From NCBI GenBank assembly GCA_946902985.2, contig OX336395.1:286497065-286561064 (forward strand): a DNA stretch of 64,000 bases, given 5' to 3'. This stretch comes from Meconema thalassinum. Lineage: Eukaryota > Arthropoda > Insecta > Orthoptera > Tettigoniidae. Each line of letters begins with the position of its first letter. Position 1 is the first letter of the stretch. Position numbers and translations under genes: made by a program. This document shows, one piece after another, positions 8,621-19,245 of this stretch. Under the pieces are notes generated by a model. It saw only the letters and a program-made list of their open reading frames with translations. It was not told the DNA's origin and searched no databases.

Positions 8621-11090
8621 TAACTGTTACAGATTAATTGGTTATTTGTGTATGTGTCATTACTTTTCTTTGTGTAGTCGACATTTAACGTTAAAATGGG
8701 CTGAATATTTGTCAAGTTTTCTATGGAAATCTTCTATATATCGCATTTATTGAGACAGCAGTGTTTTCGTTTATGTTAACACTTGTAAGGTTCGAAATGC
8801 ATACTTATCGATTATGATCGGAAACTGATTTATTAGCCTAGTGTAATGTTTCGATCGTTTCAACTTCTGATTATATGTTTCATTTATGGTTACGTTAATT
8901 ATTTATTTTCGTCTGTAGATCGTAATTTGATACATAAACACTCAGTCTCGTTTCCTCACAGCTTGTTCATAGCAGCAGCACTGGGTAACGCACTCGCTGA
9001 CGGCCGGAAGGCTATGACGTCATAAATCGTACTGAATGGCTTTCTCTCTAGGTGGTGTTGGATATAGCTCGGCGTAATGTAAGTGAGCGATTGTAAAGAG
9101 TGTTTCACGCTAGGTTATGCAATGGAAGAGTAGAGTACATAACTGTCATCGTGACACAAAAAGGATGAACATCGTGAGTTCTCCCAAGTGTTACTTAAGG
9201 TGTAGATATAAACTGTATAGAAATTAGAGAAGTGATAAATACACGTGTTCAGTGCCGGTGTTAAGTGTTGAGTGATGTATGTAATTGAAGAAGAGTGTCA
9301 CCGTGAAATGGCCGGCTGGAATAATGATGGGAGCGGCCAAGACCTATCCAACGTTGAAGATCTACCAAGTTCAATATGATAGTACAATCATGATTATATA
9401 TTGCCAACTCTACCTAAAGATCGGGTGAAATGAATATATTTTAGCTAATAAATAATACGCCAAATCTGTGTAAACATTTTTAAATTGTGACTGGGAAATA
9501 ACAGTTCATATGGAGAATGGTTCGTCCTTATGCCGGAAATGCCTAATGTAATTGAAAGACGGGTTCTGTAAATGATAGATGCTAACGAGGACTATATTTC
9601 AAGCCCAGTAAAATAGTTACTCGAAATTTTATATTTTTGAGTAATAAGAATAATAATTATGGACGAATATGTCAATGTCAGAGACACGCCATGGATCATA
9701 GGAAGATAATAAATTTGAGAGACGTAAGTAGGTCAACTTTGAAATGGACCAGATGTGAATTCCCATAATTGGAAGATATTATAAGGATTTTAAACGCGGG
9801 GTGATTATTAGAGTGTTTGAGAAGTGGATGTCAAAGATATGTAACAGCGTATTATTGTGACAAAAATGTAAAGGGATTTATGTAGGCCTACTTCGAGTAG
9901 CGGATTGGGTAATAGTTAAGTAGAGTGTTCTCTTTAGAGTGCCAGACGTCGACGATATAACTGGGGGCAGTAAGAAAGACCTTATAAGAAAATTCACGGG
10001 TGGAATAGTTCGATGAAATCTACGAGAATAAAATTCAGGGGTGGAACAGTTCTCTGTAATCTTCGCTGGAGGCAACGTGTAAGACCTCATATAAAATTCA
10101 GGGGTGGAATAGTCCTTTGAAAGGAAATCGAAACGGCACTAGGTGCACAGTGAACAAGAGTACTCAGAAGTACGGAATTAATAGGTAAATGTCACAATTA
10201 TCCCACGTTGTATAGGTAGATAGATACCTCTTGATGTGAGTTATACGTCATCCAAGTAACTTTATTTGACACAAGTGGAAGTACACCCGCATATATTATT
10301 GAATAAGAGGCATTGGCCATACGTAACGAAATAGTTAGTAATTTGTATATTGATTTTTGTGGTAGCAACTTTCCGACTTAAAATGCGAAGAGAATAGTGT
10401 TTGAGTGCTGTCAATAACATGTCTTAGGGGCGAATACAAATAGTTTTATATTCTAAATGATTGAATTTATTGAACAGGAACGACAACCGTCACTCCATTG
10501 TTGTAGTATCATGTTTCCTTCTAAAGGTGATTGAACTCGCTCCTTGATAACGCTCTTAGAGCGACTGCCTTTCATGGCATAATTAAAATGTAACTTTAAT
10601 TTTGAGGGCCCAGTCACAATAATAAATCATTCCCTCGTTCTTGGGTAAGAAAATAATCACAGAGCAATGGCTCAGCGCCATACATTGAACATTGTGCATT
10701 ATCTCCCAGCCGGCACCACTTTAATAATTTTTATCCTATAAAGAAAATTAGGGAATTTGAATTGTGTGTACTTAAATACCCAATTAATTAATCTGTTTTG
10801 ACTTTTATACTAACCCGTAGAATTATTCACGGTTCTTTTTAACATGTGAATAGTTATAAATATTGTCAGATTGTCTTATATAAATGCAGAGGGGTTTGTG
10901 ATATATTAAAGCACGTTATGTTTTAATTCTTATTTTCGAGAGATATACTAGATTTTTTGGTATATTTGTGTGATTTTTCATTTTGGGATATTGTTTTGAT
11001 TGTGATTTTTTTGTATTTGTAATTTTTGGCTGCTATGAAAATTAATTTGTATAAATGTAAACTACGAAGGATATGTGTTAGTCATTTCAC
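8621..11090. other. Unassigned region
   Basis: No protein homology is seen. There is a TGACGTCA palindrome at 9015-9022. Three diverged copies of an AAATTCAGGGGTGGAA motif lie near 9989, 10031 and 10094. This could be the remains of an LTR element or untranslated exon sequence, but neither is supported. Confidence 0.3.
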
Positions 11091-11148
11091 CAGGGCCGGC
11101 GAGAGGCCGGTGTAGGGGTCGCCACAGCCCTGGGGCCCGGGGCCATGA

Positions 11149-11296
11149 AGAGGTCCGGCTCGGGCCCAATCATGAAATGTACATTTTTGTTGTTGGTACA
11201 GAATGCTAGGCCTTTCACATCCAGAGGTCCGGCTCGGGCCCAATCATGTAATGTACATTTTTGTGGTTGGTACAGAATGCTAGGCCTTTCACATCC
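11149..11296. repeat. Two 74-bp tandem repeats beside the hAT left end
   Basis: AGAGGTCCGGCTCGGGCC starts at 11149 and again at 11223. The two 74-bp units differ at only two positions that I can see (ATGAAAT/ATGTAAT and TTGTTG/TTGTGG). This is a subterminal duplication. Confidence 0.85.
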
Positions 11297-11553
11297 AGTT
11301 CCATCCGAGAAACTGGAAATGTGTGTGGCTATTAAATTAACTTTATTTTTTTATTTATAGCATACAAATCACAAAACAAACTTAAGTTGCAAGCTTACTG
11401 TTTGAAAAATTGATGTTGCCAATGCTGCACAACAATCTATGAAGCGCGTGCACGAGGATTGCCGCACCGAGGATGGGTTTTTCCGCTGTCCCCGCACTGG
11501 CTGCACTGTGCTGCGTAAATAATGCTTTGTCATCCACTGTCAGTCGATTGTGT

Positions 11554-11805
11554 TATACTCAGTGAGCTGCCTGAATAGGATTGACATTTCGCCGGAAATT
11601 CCACGTCAGTCATCACCCGTCAGCGCCTTGACCAATCCATGTTCGCATAGTTGATGTCATAATACTCGGCGTTGCAATATTACAGCCCACGTGCTTCAGT
11701 GCCTGGTCAGCCGAATCTCTGGCTTGTACAGTTTGGCAATCTCGTTCTCAGATCACATGGCGAGACGAGAACTGTCAATCCTATTCTGGCAGCTCACCGA
11801 GTATA
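11554..11805. mobile_element. 252-bp MITE-like element with 33-bp terminal inverted repeats
   Basis: The arm 11554-11586 (TATACTCAGTGAGCTGCC...) is the reverse complement of 11773-11805 with two mismatches. The ends read TATACTC and GAGTATA, so a TA target duplication would fit a Tc1/mariner-type MITE. It sits between the hAT left end and the transposase start, and probably inserted in the hAT 5' untranslated part. Confidence 0.6.
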
Positions 11806-11928
11806 GTAATTCGCCACGGTTTGTGTGATTTGCCTAAGTCAGTTTTAACGGTGTCGGTGTGTAATATTGTTCGATTACGTATTACAATAATTTAGAATGC
11901 TTATAGTGTGTTTTTAGTGAAACATACT

Positions 11929-12582
11929 ATGAGTTGCAATTACAAACACAAATCAGGTGCTCAAAAAAGGAAGTAAAGAGAAGACAGGGAGTTGATAGAA
12001 ATAGCATCGAAGAAAGGCCAGCTCCTTCATTATCGTCAGTTATAGAAAAAGGTAGCATTACTAATAGGCCCTTCGATAGTAATAGTTATAAAGTAGATGT
12101 TATACCTACAAATGAACAACAACAAAATGAAATCGAATCAAACAAGGAAGAATCAGTTCCCATCACTGAAACAGGTACTTCTAGTCCTATTCAGTCTGTG
12201 TCGACAACAAATATTTAATCTATCAAAGGCCACAAACCGCCTTTACCTTTACCAGACAAATATGTTGATGTAGGTGATCCTGCTTTCGATAGCAGCCAAG
12301 CTTTAAAGTACCCTTATGTTCCCTTGCCTAAACAATTTCCTGTGGATTCGGTAGGCTATTCCGTTCCGGTGTCAGTTTTCCCAAATAAACTTACGAATGG
12401 TGAACTGATTACTCGTGATTGGCTTGTTGTGAGCAAAGTTAAGATAGCGTTCTACTGTTTACCTTGCAGAGTATTCAGTACGTTGCCCCAGCCAAAACGA
12501 TCTTCGTCCGCTCTTTCTGAAGGATATTCTACGAAAAAACGCTGGAAAAATTCTTCAATCAAGTGCCAGAACATGAGAGTAG
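11929..12582 (+). pseudogene. hAT transposase, N-terminal part (TTF-type zinc finger)
   Basis: The ATG at 11929 starts MSCNYKHKSGAQKRK, the usual SGAQKRK opening of ZMYM1-like hAT transposases. A frameshift at about 11975 leads into an acidic linker, a stop near 12219, and then the same frame again (PPLPLPDKYVDVGDPAFDSS). The ITRDWLVVSKVKIAFYCLPCRVF block with SEGYSTKKRWK is the TTF-type zinc finger that binds transposon ends. Coding sequence runs to PEHESS at 12582, where a BEL retrotransposon interrupts it. The next residues, YSHKSCYVEWK, follow right after the insertion at 17622. Frameshifts and a stop make this a pseudogene. Confidence 0.75.
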
Positions 12583-12745
12583 TGTTGTGGTTAATAGAAA
12601 TGGATTACGGGAACACTACAATCTGATCTTTATTATCTAACCAAGATGTCACAAGTGAAGTGATAACAATGAAAACGATTGACAATCATAAATCGCAATC
12701 CATAGATTGCAACTCTCAAGAGTTGCAACGTCTCAATTCCCCACA
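12583..12745 (-). repeat. BEL element 3' LTR
   Basis: 163 bp. On the minus strand it begins TGTGGGGAATTGAG and ends ACCACAACA (TG...CA). It contains the near-palindrome TTGCAACTCTTGAGAGTTGC. It pairs with 17456-17616. Confidence 0.92.
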
Positions 12746-13290
12746 TCCTCCCCACCCTGGTCAACCTCCAGGGGGATGACCAGCTGAATGGGGCGGGTTA
12801 TTGTGGCTCCAGTAGGGGTGCGAAGAACATTCGTCCTGACGACTACACTTCTACCAGCACGGAGCTTCTTATTGCGGACCTTTGCCCACATGTGCCTCGG
12901 CGTCTTGTCTTCCTGGAGAAGTGCCTTTTGCAGACACTGCTTGGTGGTGCCTGCCATCCTCTCCCACCATCCTCCCCACCAAGACGCCCTTGGAGGAATA
13001 AATCACCAGGTGATGTTATGACGAGCGAAGTACTGATGTGTAGGAGGGGCTGTGAGAGAAGTCCAGATGGACTCGAGTTCCCTGTAGGTCGCGTGAAACA
13101 TCTGAGCATTATCAGTATATATCGTGTGTGGTGCTGTTAACTCTCCAGAGAACCCTTCTTTTCTTCGAACATGTTGCAAGAAACGAAGTATCCACGCAGT
13201 GATGCGAGGTAACCTCCAGTAGGAACTGTATCTTGAAGGATCTAATAGGGGTGAAATTTTCTCAAATTTAAGGATATTGAAGATGGTCTT
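12733..13290 (-). pseudogene. BEL integrase remnant, central region deleted
   Basis: The minus strand encodes IYTDNAQMFHATYREL (the second catalytic Asp region), then WWGGWWERMAGTTKQCLQKAL (the catalytic Glu region) and a C-terminal tail ending VDQGGEDVGN at the polypurine tract. The pieces lie in two frames. Upstream, SRYSSYWRLPRITAWILRFLQHVRR is the usual lead-in to BEL integrase. The HHCC zinc-binding domain and first catalytic Asp expected between them are absent, so several hundred bases were deleted near 13130-13150. DNA joining would not be possible with this protein. Confidence 0.7.
12746..12757 (-). other. BEL polypurine tract
   Basis: On the minus strand GGGTGGGGAGGA directly precedes the 3' LTR, the expected position and composition for the plus-strand primer. 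Confidence 0.75.
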
Positions 13291-13557
13291 CTATTCTTCT
13301 GACAGTTGTACGCGGGAGGATAGTTGGCTAGGCCAATGTTCTGGTTGTTGTTGTAGCCAAGGAGGCCCATGCCACCATCCATCAAGTGACTTTATCTGTA
13401 CCACTGAAATTCCTCTCGACAAATGATCTGCTGGGTTTTCTCCCCCTGGACAGTACCTCCATTGAGATGGAGTAGTGTAAGATTGGATTTCAGTTACCCG
13501 GTTGGACACAAATGTCTTCCAGCGATTTGGGTCACTCTGTACCCAACCCAGTGTCAC
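13291..13557 (-). pseudogene. BEL pol, RNase H C-terminal/connection segment
   Basis: It reads VTLGWVQSDPNRWKTFVSNR followed by EIQSYTTPSQWRYCPGGENPADHLSRG, the highly conserved BEL/Pao block at the end of RNase H (W.y.pg..NPAD..SRG). It is in the same frame as the RNase H segment above it, separated by a TGA after SSAAT. It ends in LSEE-stop, after which the integrase lead-in continues in frame. Confidence 0.8.
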
Positions 13558-13572
13558 TTTAACATCTGTCCA

Positions 13573-13995
13573 TCAAGTCGCTGCTGAAGAGCTTAAGTCA
13601 GTTGCTTTGCAGAAATAATTTAAGAGTCGCGCTGCCACCAGAGCAGCTAACAGTTCTAGTCTCGGAAGCGTGACCCTTTTCACGTGAGCGAGTTGATTTT
13701 TGCTGCAAGCCAAACGGACAGTAACACTGTGCTCTTGAGTGGTCCTGACATAACATACTGCGCCATAGGCCCTTTCACTTGCATCGCAGAAGATGTGAAT
13801 TTCACTGTTGCTTCTTTCGGAAATGCCGATCCATCGAGGAATCTGTAGCTGCGATAACTGTGAAAGACTCGAAATACAATTATACCAACGCACGCCTATA
13901 TCATGTGGTAAGAGTTCGTCCCATCCAATCCCTTTGCACCAGGTTTCTTGGAACAGTATTTTCCCAATAATCGATACCGGTGTTAAGAGTACCAA
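13573..13995 (-). pseudogene. BEL pol, RNase H segment
   Basis: IHIFCDASERAYGAVCYVR carries the first RNase H catalytic Asp, and VTLPRLELLAALVAARL carries the Glu. RNase H removes the RNA template during reverse transcription. The same frame extends upstream (FYDPLVLLTPVSI) through TETDTFYIDDHD to a single TAG codon at 14110-14112 that separates it from the RT. A TGA closes it at 13573. Confidence 0.85.
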
Positions 13996-14109
13996 GGGGT
14001 CATAAAATCGGGAAGTAGTTTGTAACAGTAATCTCTTACTAGCGGGTTCCTGCTTGAGATTATCGGTGATATCATGGTCGTCTATGTAGAACGTGTCAGT
14101 TTCAGTGGA

Positions 14110-15273
14110 CTATTTCACTCCTAATACTTGCGTATTGGGCTCTAGTACCCGACCTTCAGACGTCAAGATGCACTTCAGTTGTTGAGAGTTGGTCGCCCAT
14201 TTCGCCATGGGCATGTGAATTGTGTTTAGCAGTCCTGTGAGTTCATTATAAAGTTTGATCACTTGGTTCTCAGTTTCACCGCCGGTTACAAAGTCATCCA
14301 TGTACGTACTACAATCTATAAGGGTGGCAGCATTTGAGAAGGCAGAGTCATGGATATTGGTTAGTTCCTTTAGTGTCGCTGAAAGTAAAAATGGACTGCA
14401 AGTTAGACCAAAGGGAACGCGAGCAGAACGGTATATTACGACTTCATCTGTTGTTTCGTACACCCCTTCGCCTTTGTCAATCACATCGTACCAGAAGAAT
14501 ATGGTCAAATCTCGATCTTTTGAATCGAGTACAAGTTGTAAGAATGCCTGAGAGACATCACCAATGATGGCTACCGGGTAGCTTCTGAATCTGAGGAGAA
14601 CAGAAAGTATCTCAGGCAGTAAATTTGGCCCCATTTTGAGGGCCTCGTTAAGGGATGGACCACCTCCTTGACGAGAAGATGCATCACACACAATCCTCCA
14701 TTTCGTTTTCCCAGATTTACACTTCTTAACTAAATGTTGAGGCAAGTAGAACGTATCACCAGTTGTTTCAGAAGGAGCATGTTCAACATGGCGTTTTATA
14801 GTATAGTCCATCATCTGTGAATGATAAATCTCCTTCAAAGGTTCATTCGCCTCTAGTCTCTTTTGCGATGCGTTGAATCGTTTTACCACATTAGCATGGT
14901 TATTGGGAAAAATGATACCTGATTTTCTAGGAAGAGAGACCACACGCCGATGGTCTTCTATTCGGTAAGAATCATGATATTCCTTAAGTATCGCAGAGTT
15001 TTTGGAAATGAAATATTTATCCTGACTTTCCCTGATTACCATTGTTTCGAGATCCCAGAACTGTCTGAGTGTCTCATCTAAAGGTGAGTGTATCTGTTCA
15101 GAATGAATATGGTTTACCAGTGGTGAATTCAAACTAATGCCTGATCGATTTCCGGTCAATACCCATCCAAACATGGTTGGTATGAATACCACGGAGGTGA
15201 AAATGCGAACTGGTGAAGTGTCCTTTACGATTTTCCAATAACAATCTCCTCCAATAAGTATTTCGATAGGCAA
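14110..15273 (-). pseudogene. BEL pol, reverse transcriptase
   Basis: This 387-codon stretch includes KTKWRIVCDASSRQGGGPSL (the BEL/Pao hallmark), VAIIGDVSQAFLQL with its catalytic Asp, VPFGLTCSPFLL and the YMDDFVTGG box. The YMDD and the WRIVxDASS signature place it in BEL/Pao rather than Gypsy or Copia. Its start is the beginning of an open frame after a stop behind the protease and not a true initiation codon; pol is normally made as a fusion with gag. The only lesion before RNase H is the TAG at 14110-14112, probably a mutated Trp codon. Confidence 0.9.
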
Positions 15274-15291
15274 AGGTTGCTCTGATTCATT

Positions 15292-16020
15292 CTATGGGTC
15301 AGCCAACTTTAGTTTTTGAGTGTGTGCTAACATATTAACATCATCAGGAGCGACCGGATGAGCTGAAAAGACATGGATACTCTCAAATGCAGTAATATTT
15401 GTAGCCGAGTTTGTCCAGATGCTCTTTATGGAAAACTTAACAAGGTTACGTACACTCTGATTGGTTGGAGACGATTCAAAGGCGCCTATAGTTAAGTCTT
15501 GGCGGCCAATAACCTCGAGTTTTAGTTCGTTAACTAGAGACTCAAGGACAAAACTGGATTGACTTCCAGCATCCAGTATGCATCGCGTCTGTTTAGTTCG
15601 CCCATTAGGACCAGTAACCCAAACTCGCGCGGTCTGCATGTAAGTAAAGTCGGATGGAAGGGAATCTATCTTGTTAACGGACGTAATGGTTGCCGCTGCA
15701 TTTGTAGATAAGTTTCTTCTGCAGACAGATCTGTGATGCAAGGCTTTGCAGGAAGAACAAAGTGCCTTACCCTTTCGGTTGCAGTTCTTCACGGAGTGTC
15801 CGCGGTTTAGGCAAAGAAAACAGCGATTCGTGTTCCTGAGTTTGGTAAGTCTATCGTTAACGTGAGAAACTGTCTTGCATTCTTGCGCCCAGTGTCCGCG
15901 GGATTCGTAAAAGACACAGAATGGTTCAGGAGCAACCTTCCTATTGGATTGTATCTTATTTGAATCAACGAGCAAGTGCAGCTGTTGTGGGAACATGAGT
16001 CGAAGCAGATGTAGATCCAC
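15292..16020 (-). pseudogene. BEL gag C-terminus (zinc knuckles) and protease
   Basis: CVFYESRGHWAQEC (CX2CX4HX4C-like, second Cys replaced by Tyr-Glu) and CFLCLNRGHSVKNC are gag zinc knuckles, followed by the C/H-rich CSSCKALHHRSVC. RCILDAGSQSSFV is the retropepsin-type active site (DAGS) of the protease that cuts the polyprotein. The frame closes at a stop after KLKLADP and pol resumes in frame with NESEQPLPIEIL, so the pro-pol boundary has one stop. Confidence 0.85.
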
Positions 16021-16543
16021 GAATCTTGTGCGTCACCATATCTACTTCTTCTCCCAAGAATTCAATGAGCTTGAGAATATCGCCTTCCGAGACATTTTCC
16101 CTCTTCGTCTGAATTATCCAACGACGACAAATATCAGCTCGAAACGTTCTAAGTATTTTCGGAGCAAGAACTCTCCCGTAGCCGTTTACGACTTCTCCCA
16201 GCGCACGAAGAGCTTGTACGTGTCGATGGAAATCGATGAACGTGTCGTTGAGTGCTTCAGGAGTATCGAGCTGAATAGGTCTGATCCCCTCTAGGTAGTC
16301 TAAGTGCGCCTGTATTATTCTGTTTTATCCCCATAGCGAGCTTGTAGAATCCGTTTCGTTTCCTCGTATGTATCTGCTATTACGGCGATTCCATCGATTA
16401 GCCGCTTCGGCTCGGCTTCCAAGTACCCGCGCAAAAATATGTGTTTATTTATGGTAAGAAGGAATGGGTCTTTATCAATGGATGACTCGAATTGCTCCCA
16501 AGAACGTGGCCAAGTTGCGATGTCACCAGCGAAGGATTCTAGC
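16021..16543 (-). pseudogene. BEL gag middle region, frameshifted
   Basis: The minus strand encodes ESFAGDIATWPRSWEQFES and then RGYLEAEPKRLIDGIAVIAD, the conserved block of BEL/Pao gag that follows the N-terminal part. At least two frame changes between about 16100 and 16340 break it before the zinc-knuckle segment. Confidence 0.7.
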
Positions 16544-16942
16544 TTAATTGGCGGGAGTCGAACTGAGTGTGAAGCCTGAATTGGCTGTAGTTTGCAGTGA
16601 TTCAGCGATACTTAAATTAGCGGCTGAATTTGACAATTTACTTGTAATTGTTCTCGATGCCCTTGTGATAGGGCATTTCGCTGAGTCTATATATTCTTCA
16701 CAACTCTGAACATCAGTATCGTATTCAGTATCCGATAGTAACTCATGTATAGAATCATCAAGTGTGGTTAAGTTGTTGAGAGTTTCCTGTAGTCTATCTC
16801 GGTAGTGCTCCCAGTTTTCGAATGAAGTATTATCAGTGAAACTGTTAATTTCCGTAACAGAGCGTGTAGTATTTGCCCTCTGTCTGGTTCGCTTTCTTCT
16901 TAGACTATGTAAAATTCCATCTGCTTGATCGTTATTGCTCAT
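16544..16942 (-). pseudogene. BEL gag N-terminus
   Basis: This is a 132-codon ORF from the ATG at 16942, beginning MSNNDQADGILHSLRRKR. It has an acidic helical stretch (ENWEHYRDRLQETLNNLTTLDDSIHELL) as in BEL gag proteins. It lies about 510 bp after the 5' LTR, consistent with a leader. It ends at a stop immediately before the conserved gag middle block. Confidence 0.65.
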
Positions 16943-17455
16943 GTTGTACGTGAGTTCACGGAAATGTGCAAGGCAAAGAGCTGTTAATCTGTTATCTGAA
17001 GTATCGAATGATTTTCGGTCAGGTGCTACTGGGATTGCTAGTGTCGACGCCTAGATTGAGTATTAATTACTATGGTCAGTTTTATATTATCTCTGGCCTG
17101 TGCTCCGATTTTATAATATCTATGATTAGCACCAGATAACACTACAATATGCACGAACGAAACATAATGTAATTACACACATACATAACCAAACAAGAAG
17201 TTATTAGGGCATTCAACAGTTATTCGGTTTACAAATGTGTAGCTTTGTCACTTATCTGTAGTCGGTGGCGATGTAGGAAACCTTCCGTCCAGTATAGTGT
17301 AATTGCAAGTCTTCCCTCACAGTCCTGAGGTTCCGTAATGCAATTGCAGAGTAAAAACTTACGAGAGGCTTCAATTCCTGCTGTATAGGCCTAAACAGAT
17401 TATTCCTTAAAATCACTTGATATCATGCGATATCCCGAGTGTTTTCGGCACCAAA
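16943..17455 (-). other. BEL 5' leader with tRNA primer-binding site
   Basis: On the minus strand, two bases after the 5' LTR comes TGGTGCCGAAAAC (17441-17453), which starts TGG as expected for a sequence complementary to a tRNA 3' end (…CGGCACCA). The rest is non-coding leader up to gag. Confidence 0.75.
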
Positions 17456-17616
17456 TATTGTGGTTAATAGAAATGGATAACGGGAACACTACAATCTGAT
17501 CTGTATTATCTAACCAAGATGTCAAGTGAAGTGATAACAATAAAAACGAATGACAATCATAAATCGCAATCCATAGATTGCAACTCTCAAGAGTTGCAAC
17601 GTCTCAATTCCCCACA
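17456..17616 (-). repeat. BEL element 5' LTR
   Basis: 161 bp, matching 12583-12745 apart from five substitutions and a 2-bp deletion. The terminal CA has mutated to TA at the primer-site end. The TSD copy AGTAG follows at 17617-17621. Confidence 0.92.
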
Positions 17617-18701
17617 AGTAGTTACAGTCATAAAAGCTGCTATGTTGAGTGGAAGTCAGAGGTAATCGAACCAAAAAAATATAAATCGCTAACGGACTTA
17701 ATCTTTCACTCAATTCAACAAGAAAAGGACAAGTGACGTGATCATTTAAAGCTACTTCATAATGTCACTTTAATCCTAGGTGAAAGACGACTTGCTTTTC
17801 GGGGCAGAACTGATAAAATCGGGAACTTCTCAAATGGCAATTTTTTGGAATTTTAGAACTTCTGGCCAATTATGATCCAGTTTGGAATGATCATTTAAAT
17901 AGTTTCCGCTCGTTTCAAGGAAAGAGAGAAAGATTGCAAGTGATATGTCTCATGGTATTCAAAATGAGTTTATTACTCTTTGCGCTGCCCAAGTTACGAA
18001 TAAAATTTTAGAAGAAAGAGCAATGGCAAAATACTATGCCATAATAGCTGATGCAACACCAGATTCTGCACGTGTGGAACAGACTGCGTTTCTTTTCAGA
18101 TGCGTTTATTTGACTGAAAATGATACTCCCTTACCAAGTAGAAGAAAGGCTACTTTGCTTTACCGACTGTACCAAAAAGAAAGGAAAAGCCATTGCGGAG
18201 CTTATTTTAGATAAGCTAAAGGAGTTTGGCATCCCATTTAAAGACTGTTGGAGTCAAGGCTGCGACAATGGGAGTAACATGAAAGGAGCGTACAAAGGAG
18301 CTCAGGCAAGAATTTTGTCTGCTAACAGTGAAGCAGTTTACTCTCCTTGCACTTGTCATTCCTTGAATCTGAGTGGAGAACAAGCAGCGGAGAGCTGTGT
18401 GGCTGCAGTAACATTCTTTGGAGCAGTTCAAAAGTTGTTTAACATATTTAGCTCCAGCACGTTAAGATGGGAAATTTTGAAAGGAGAGATACCAAGCCTC
18501 CTCCACTCGATATCGAAGACTCGCTGGTCTGCTAGAGTAGACAGCGTTAATCCAGTCACAGCTCACCTTCCATGGATAATAGATGCACTGGTGACAATGA
18601 CTGAACTGAGCCTTACTTCCGAATGTCGTCCAGAACTTGCTGTAATGAAAAAATATTTCAAAACCTTCAACTACCTTCTTCTTGCGTCTATTTGGTTCAA
18701 G
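17617..18701 (+). pseudogene. hAT transposase, central part (catalytic region)
   Basis: This resumes the frame broken by the BEL insertion (SSYSHKSCYVEWKSE) through a degraded stretch to EIQNEFI-like MSHGIQNEFITLCAAQ at 17945. KYYAIIADATPD holds the first catalytic Asp of the hAT RNase-H-like fold, and GCDNGSNMKGAYKGAQARIL is the next conserved block. PCTCHSLNL and SKTRWSARVDSV follow. A frameshift lies near 18125, between VYLTENDT and PYQVEERLLCFTDC. The coding sequence ends LLLASIWFK at 18701, directly before GTAGGA, and continues at 31275. This is the ZMYM1-like hAT branch. Confidence 0.8.
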
Positions 18702-18752
18702 GTAGGAATACATCATACATATTATATATATTTACTATTCATTTTGTACCAT

Positions 18753-19245
18753 ACTAGCTCTTAAGCCCGGCGTTGCTCGGGATCACAATTAGATATTAGG
18801 ATATCTTACCCTTGCTCGCTGTGTCGTATTGTGATAGACCCGGAGGAAGGTCGTCGTTATAATGAGCAATTTTATTGCCACTCAAAGTCCTTGTGCGTGC
18901 TTTTTATCTGATCAAAATTTCGTTTACATTGTTAAGTAGGTGGGTAAGACGGCTCTATACTGCTTGTAGCTTATAATAGATTAATCCTGAAATTTCGTTA
19001 ATATAACTGTATATTTAAGGAGCCTATTTTAAACTTAGTATGCATTATTAACCCAACCATTCAGTTTTATGGGCAAACGAATTATTTCTCTTCATGGTAT
19101 TAGGCTTGCGTGTTTTGTCGAACAGAAACATTTGAAGAGGATAATGCTAGTCCGTAAATAAACTCCTAGAATACCAGCTTCATAATAATATAATCATATG
19201 CATATATGCGGACAGATATACATTTCCATTTTAATATATAAGAAG
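18753..19245 (-). repeat. Interspersed repeat with CCCGGC-TTGCTCGGG end
   Basis: It begins ACTAGCTCTTAAGCCCGG and ends near CCATTTTAATATATAAG. Similar ends in the opposite orientation occur at 45921-46393 (ATATATAAAAGTGAG...GCGAAGCACGGGTAC), and one end is present at about 49996. This is a dispersed, non-coding family whose class I could not assign. Confidence 0.45.

Larger units (their letters stand above)
12583..17616 (-). mobile_element. BEL/Pao LTR retrotransposon, structurally complete, integrase deleted
   Basis: This 5,034-bp element is bounded by LTRs of 163 and 161 bp and a perfect 5-bp target duplication AGTAG (12578-12582 and 17617-17621), the TSD length typical of BEL/Pao. On the minus strand the order is 5' LTR, primer site, gag, protease, RT, RNase H, integrase remnant, polypurine tract, 3' LTR. 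The LTRs differ by five substitutions and one 2-bp indel, about 3%, so it inserted fairly recently. It lies inside the hAT transposase frame and is therefore younger than it. Stops in gag and pol and loss of much of the integrase make it non-autonomous. Confidence 0.92.

Noticed and set aside
9878..10114. Tandem array of AAATTCAGGGGTGGAA
   Set aside because: Only three diverged copies at uneven spacing (about 42 and 63 bp); too weak to call a repeat array.
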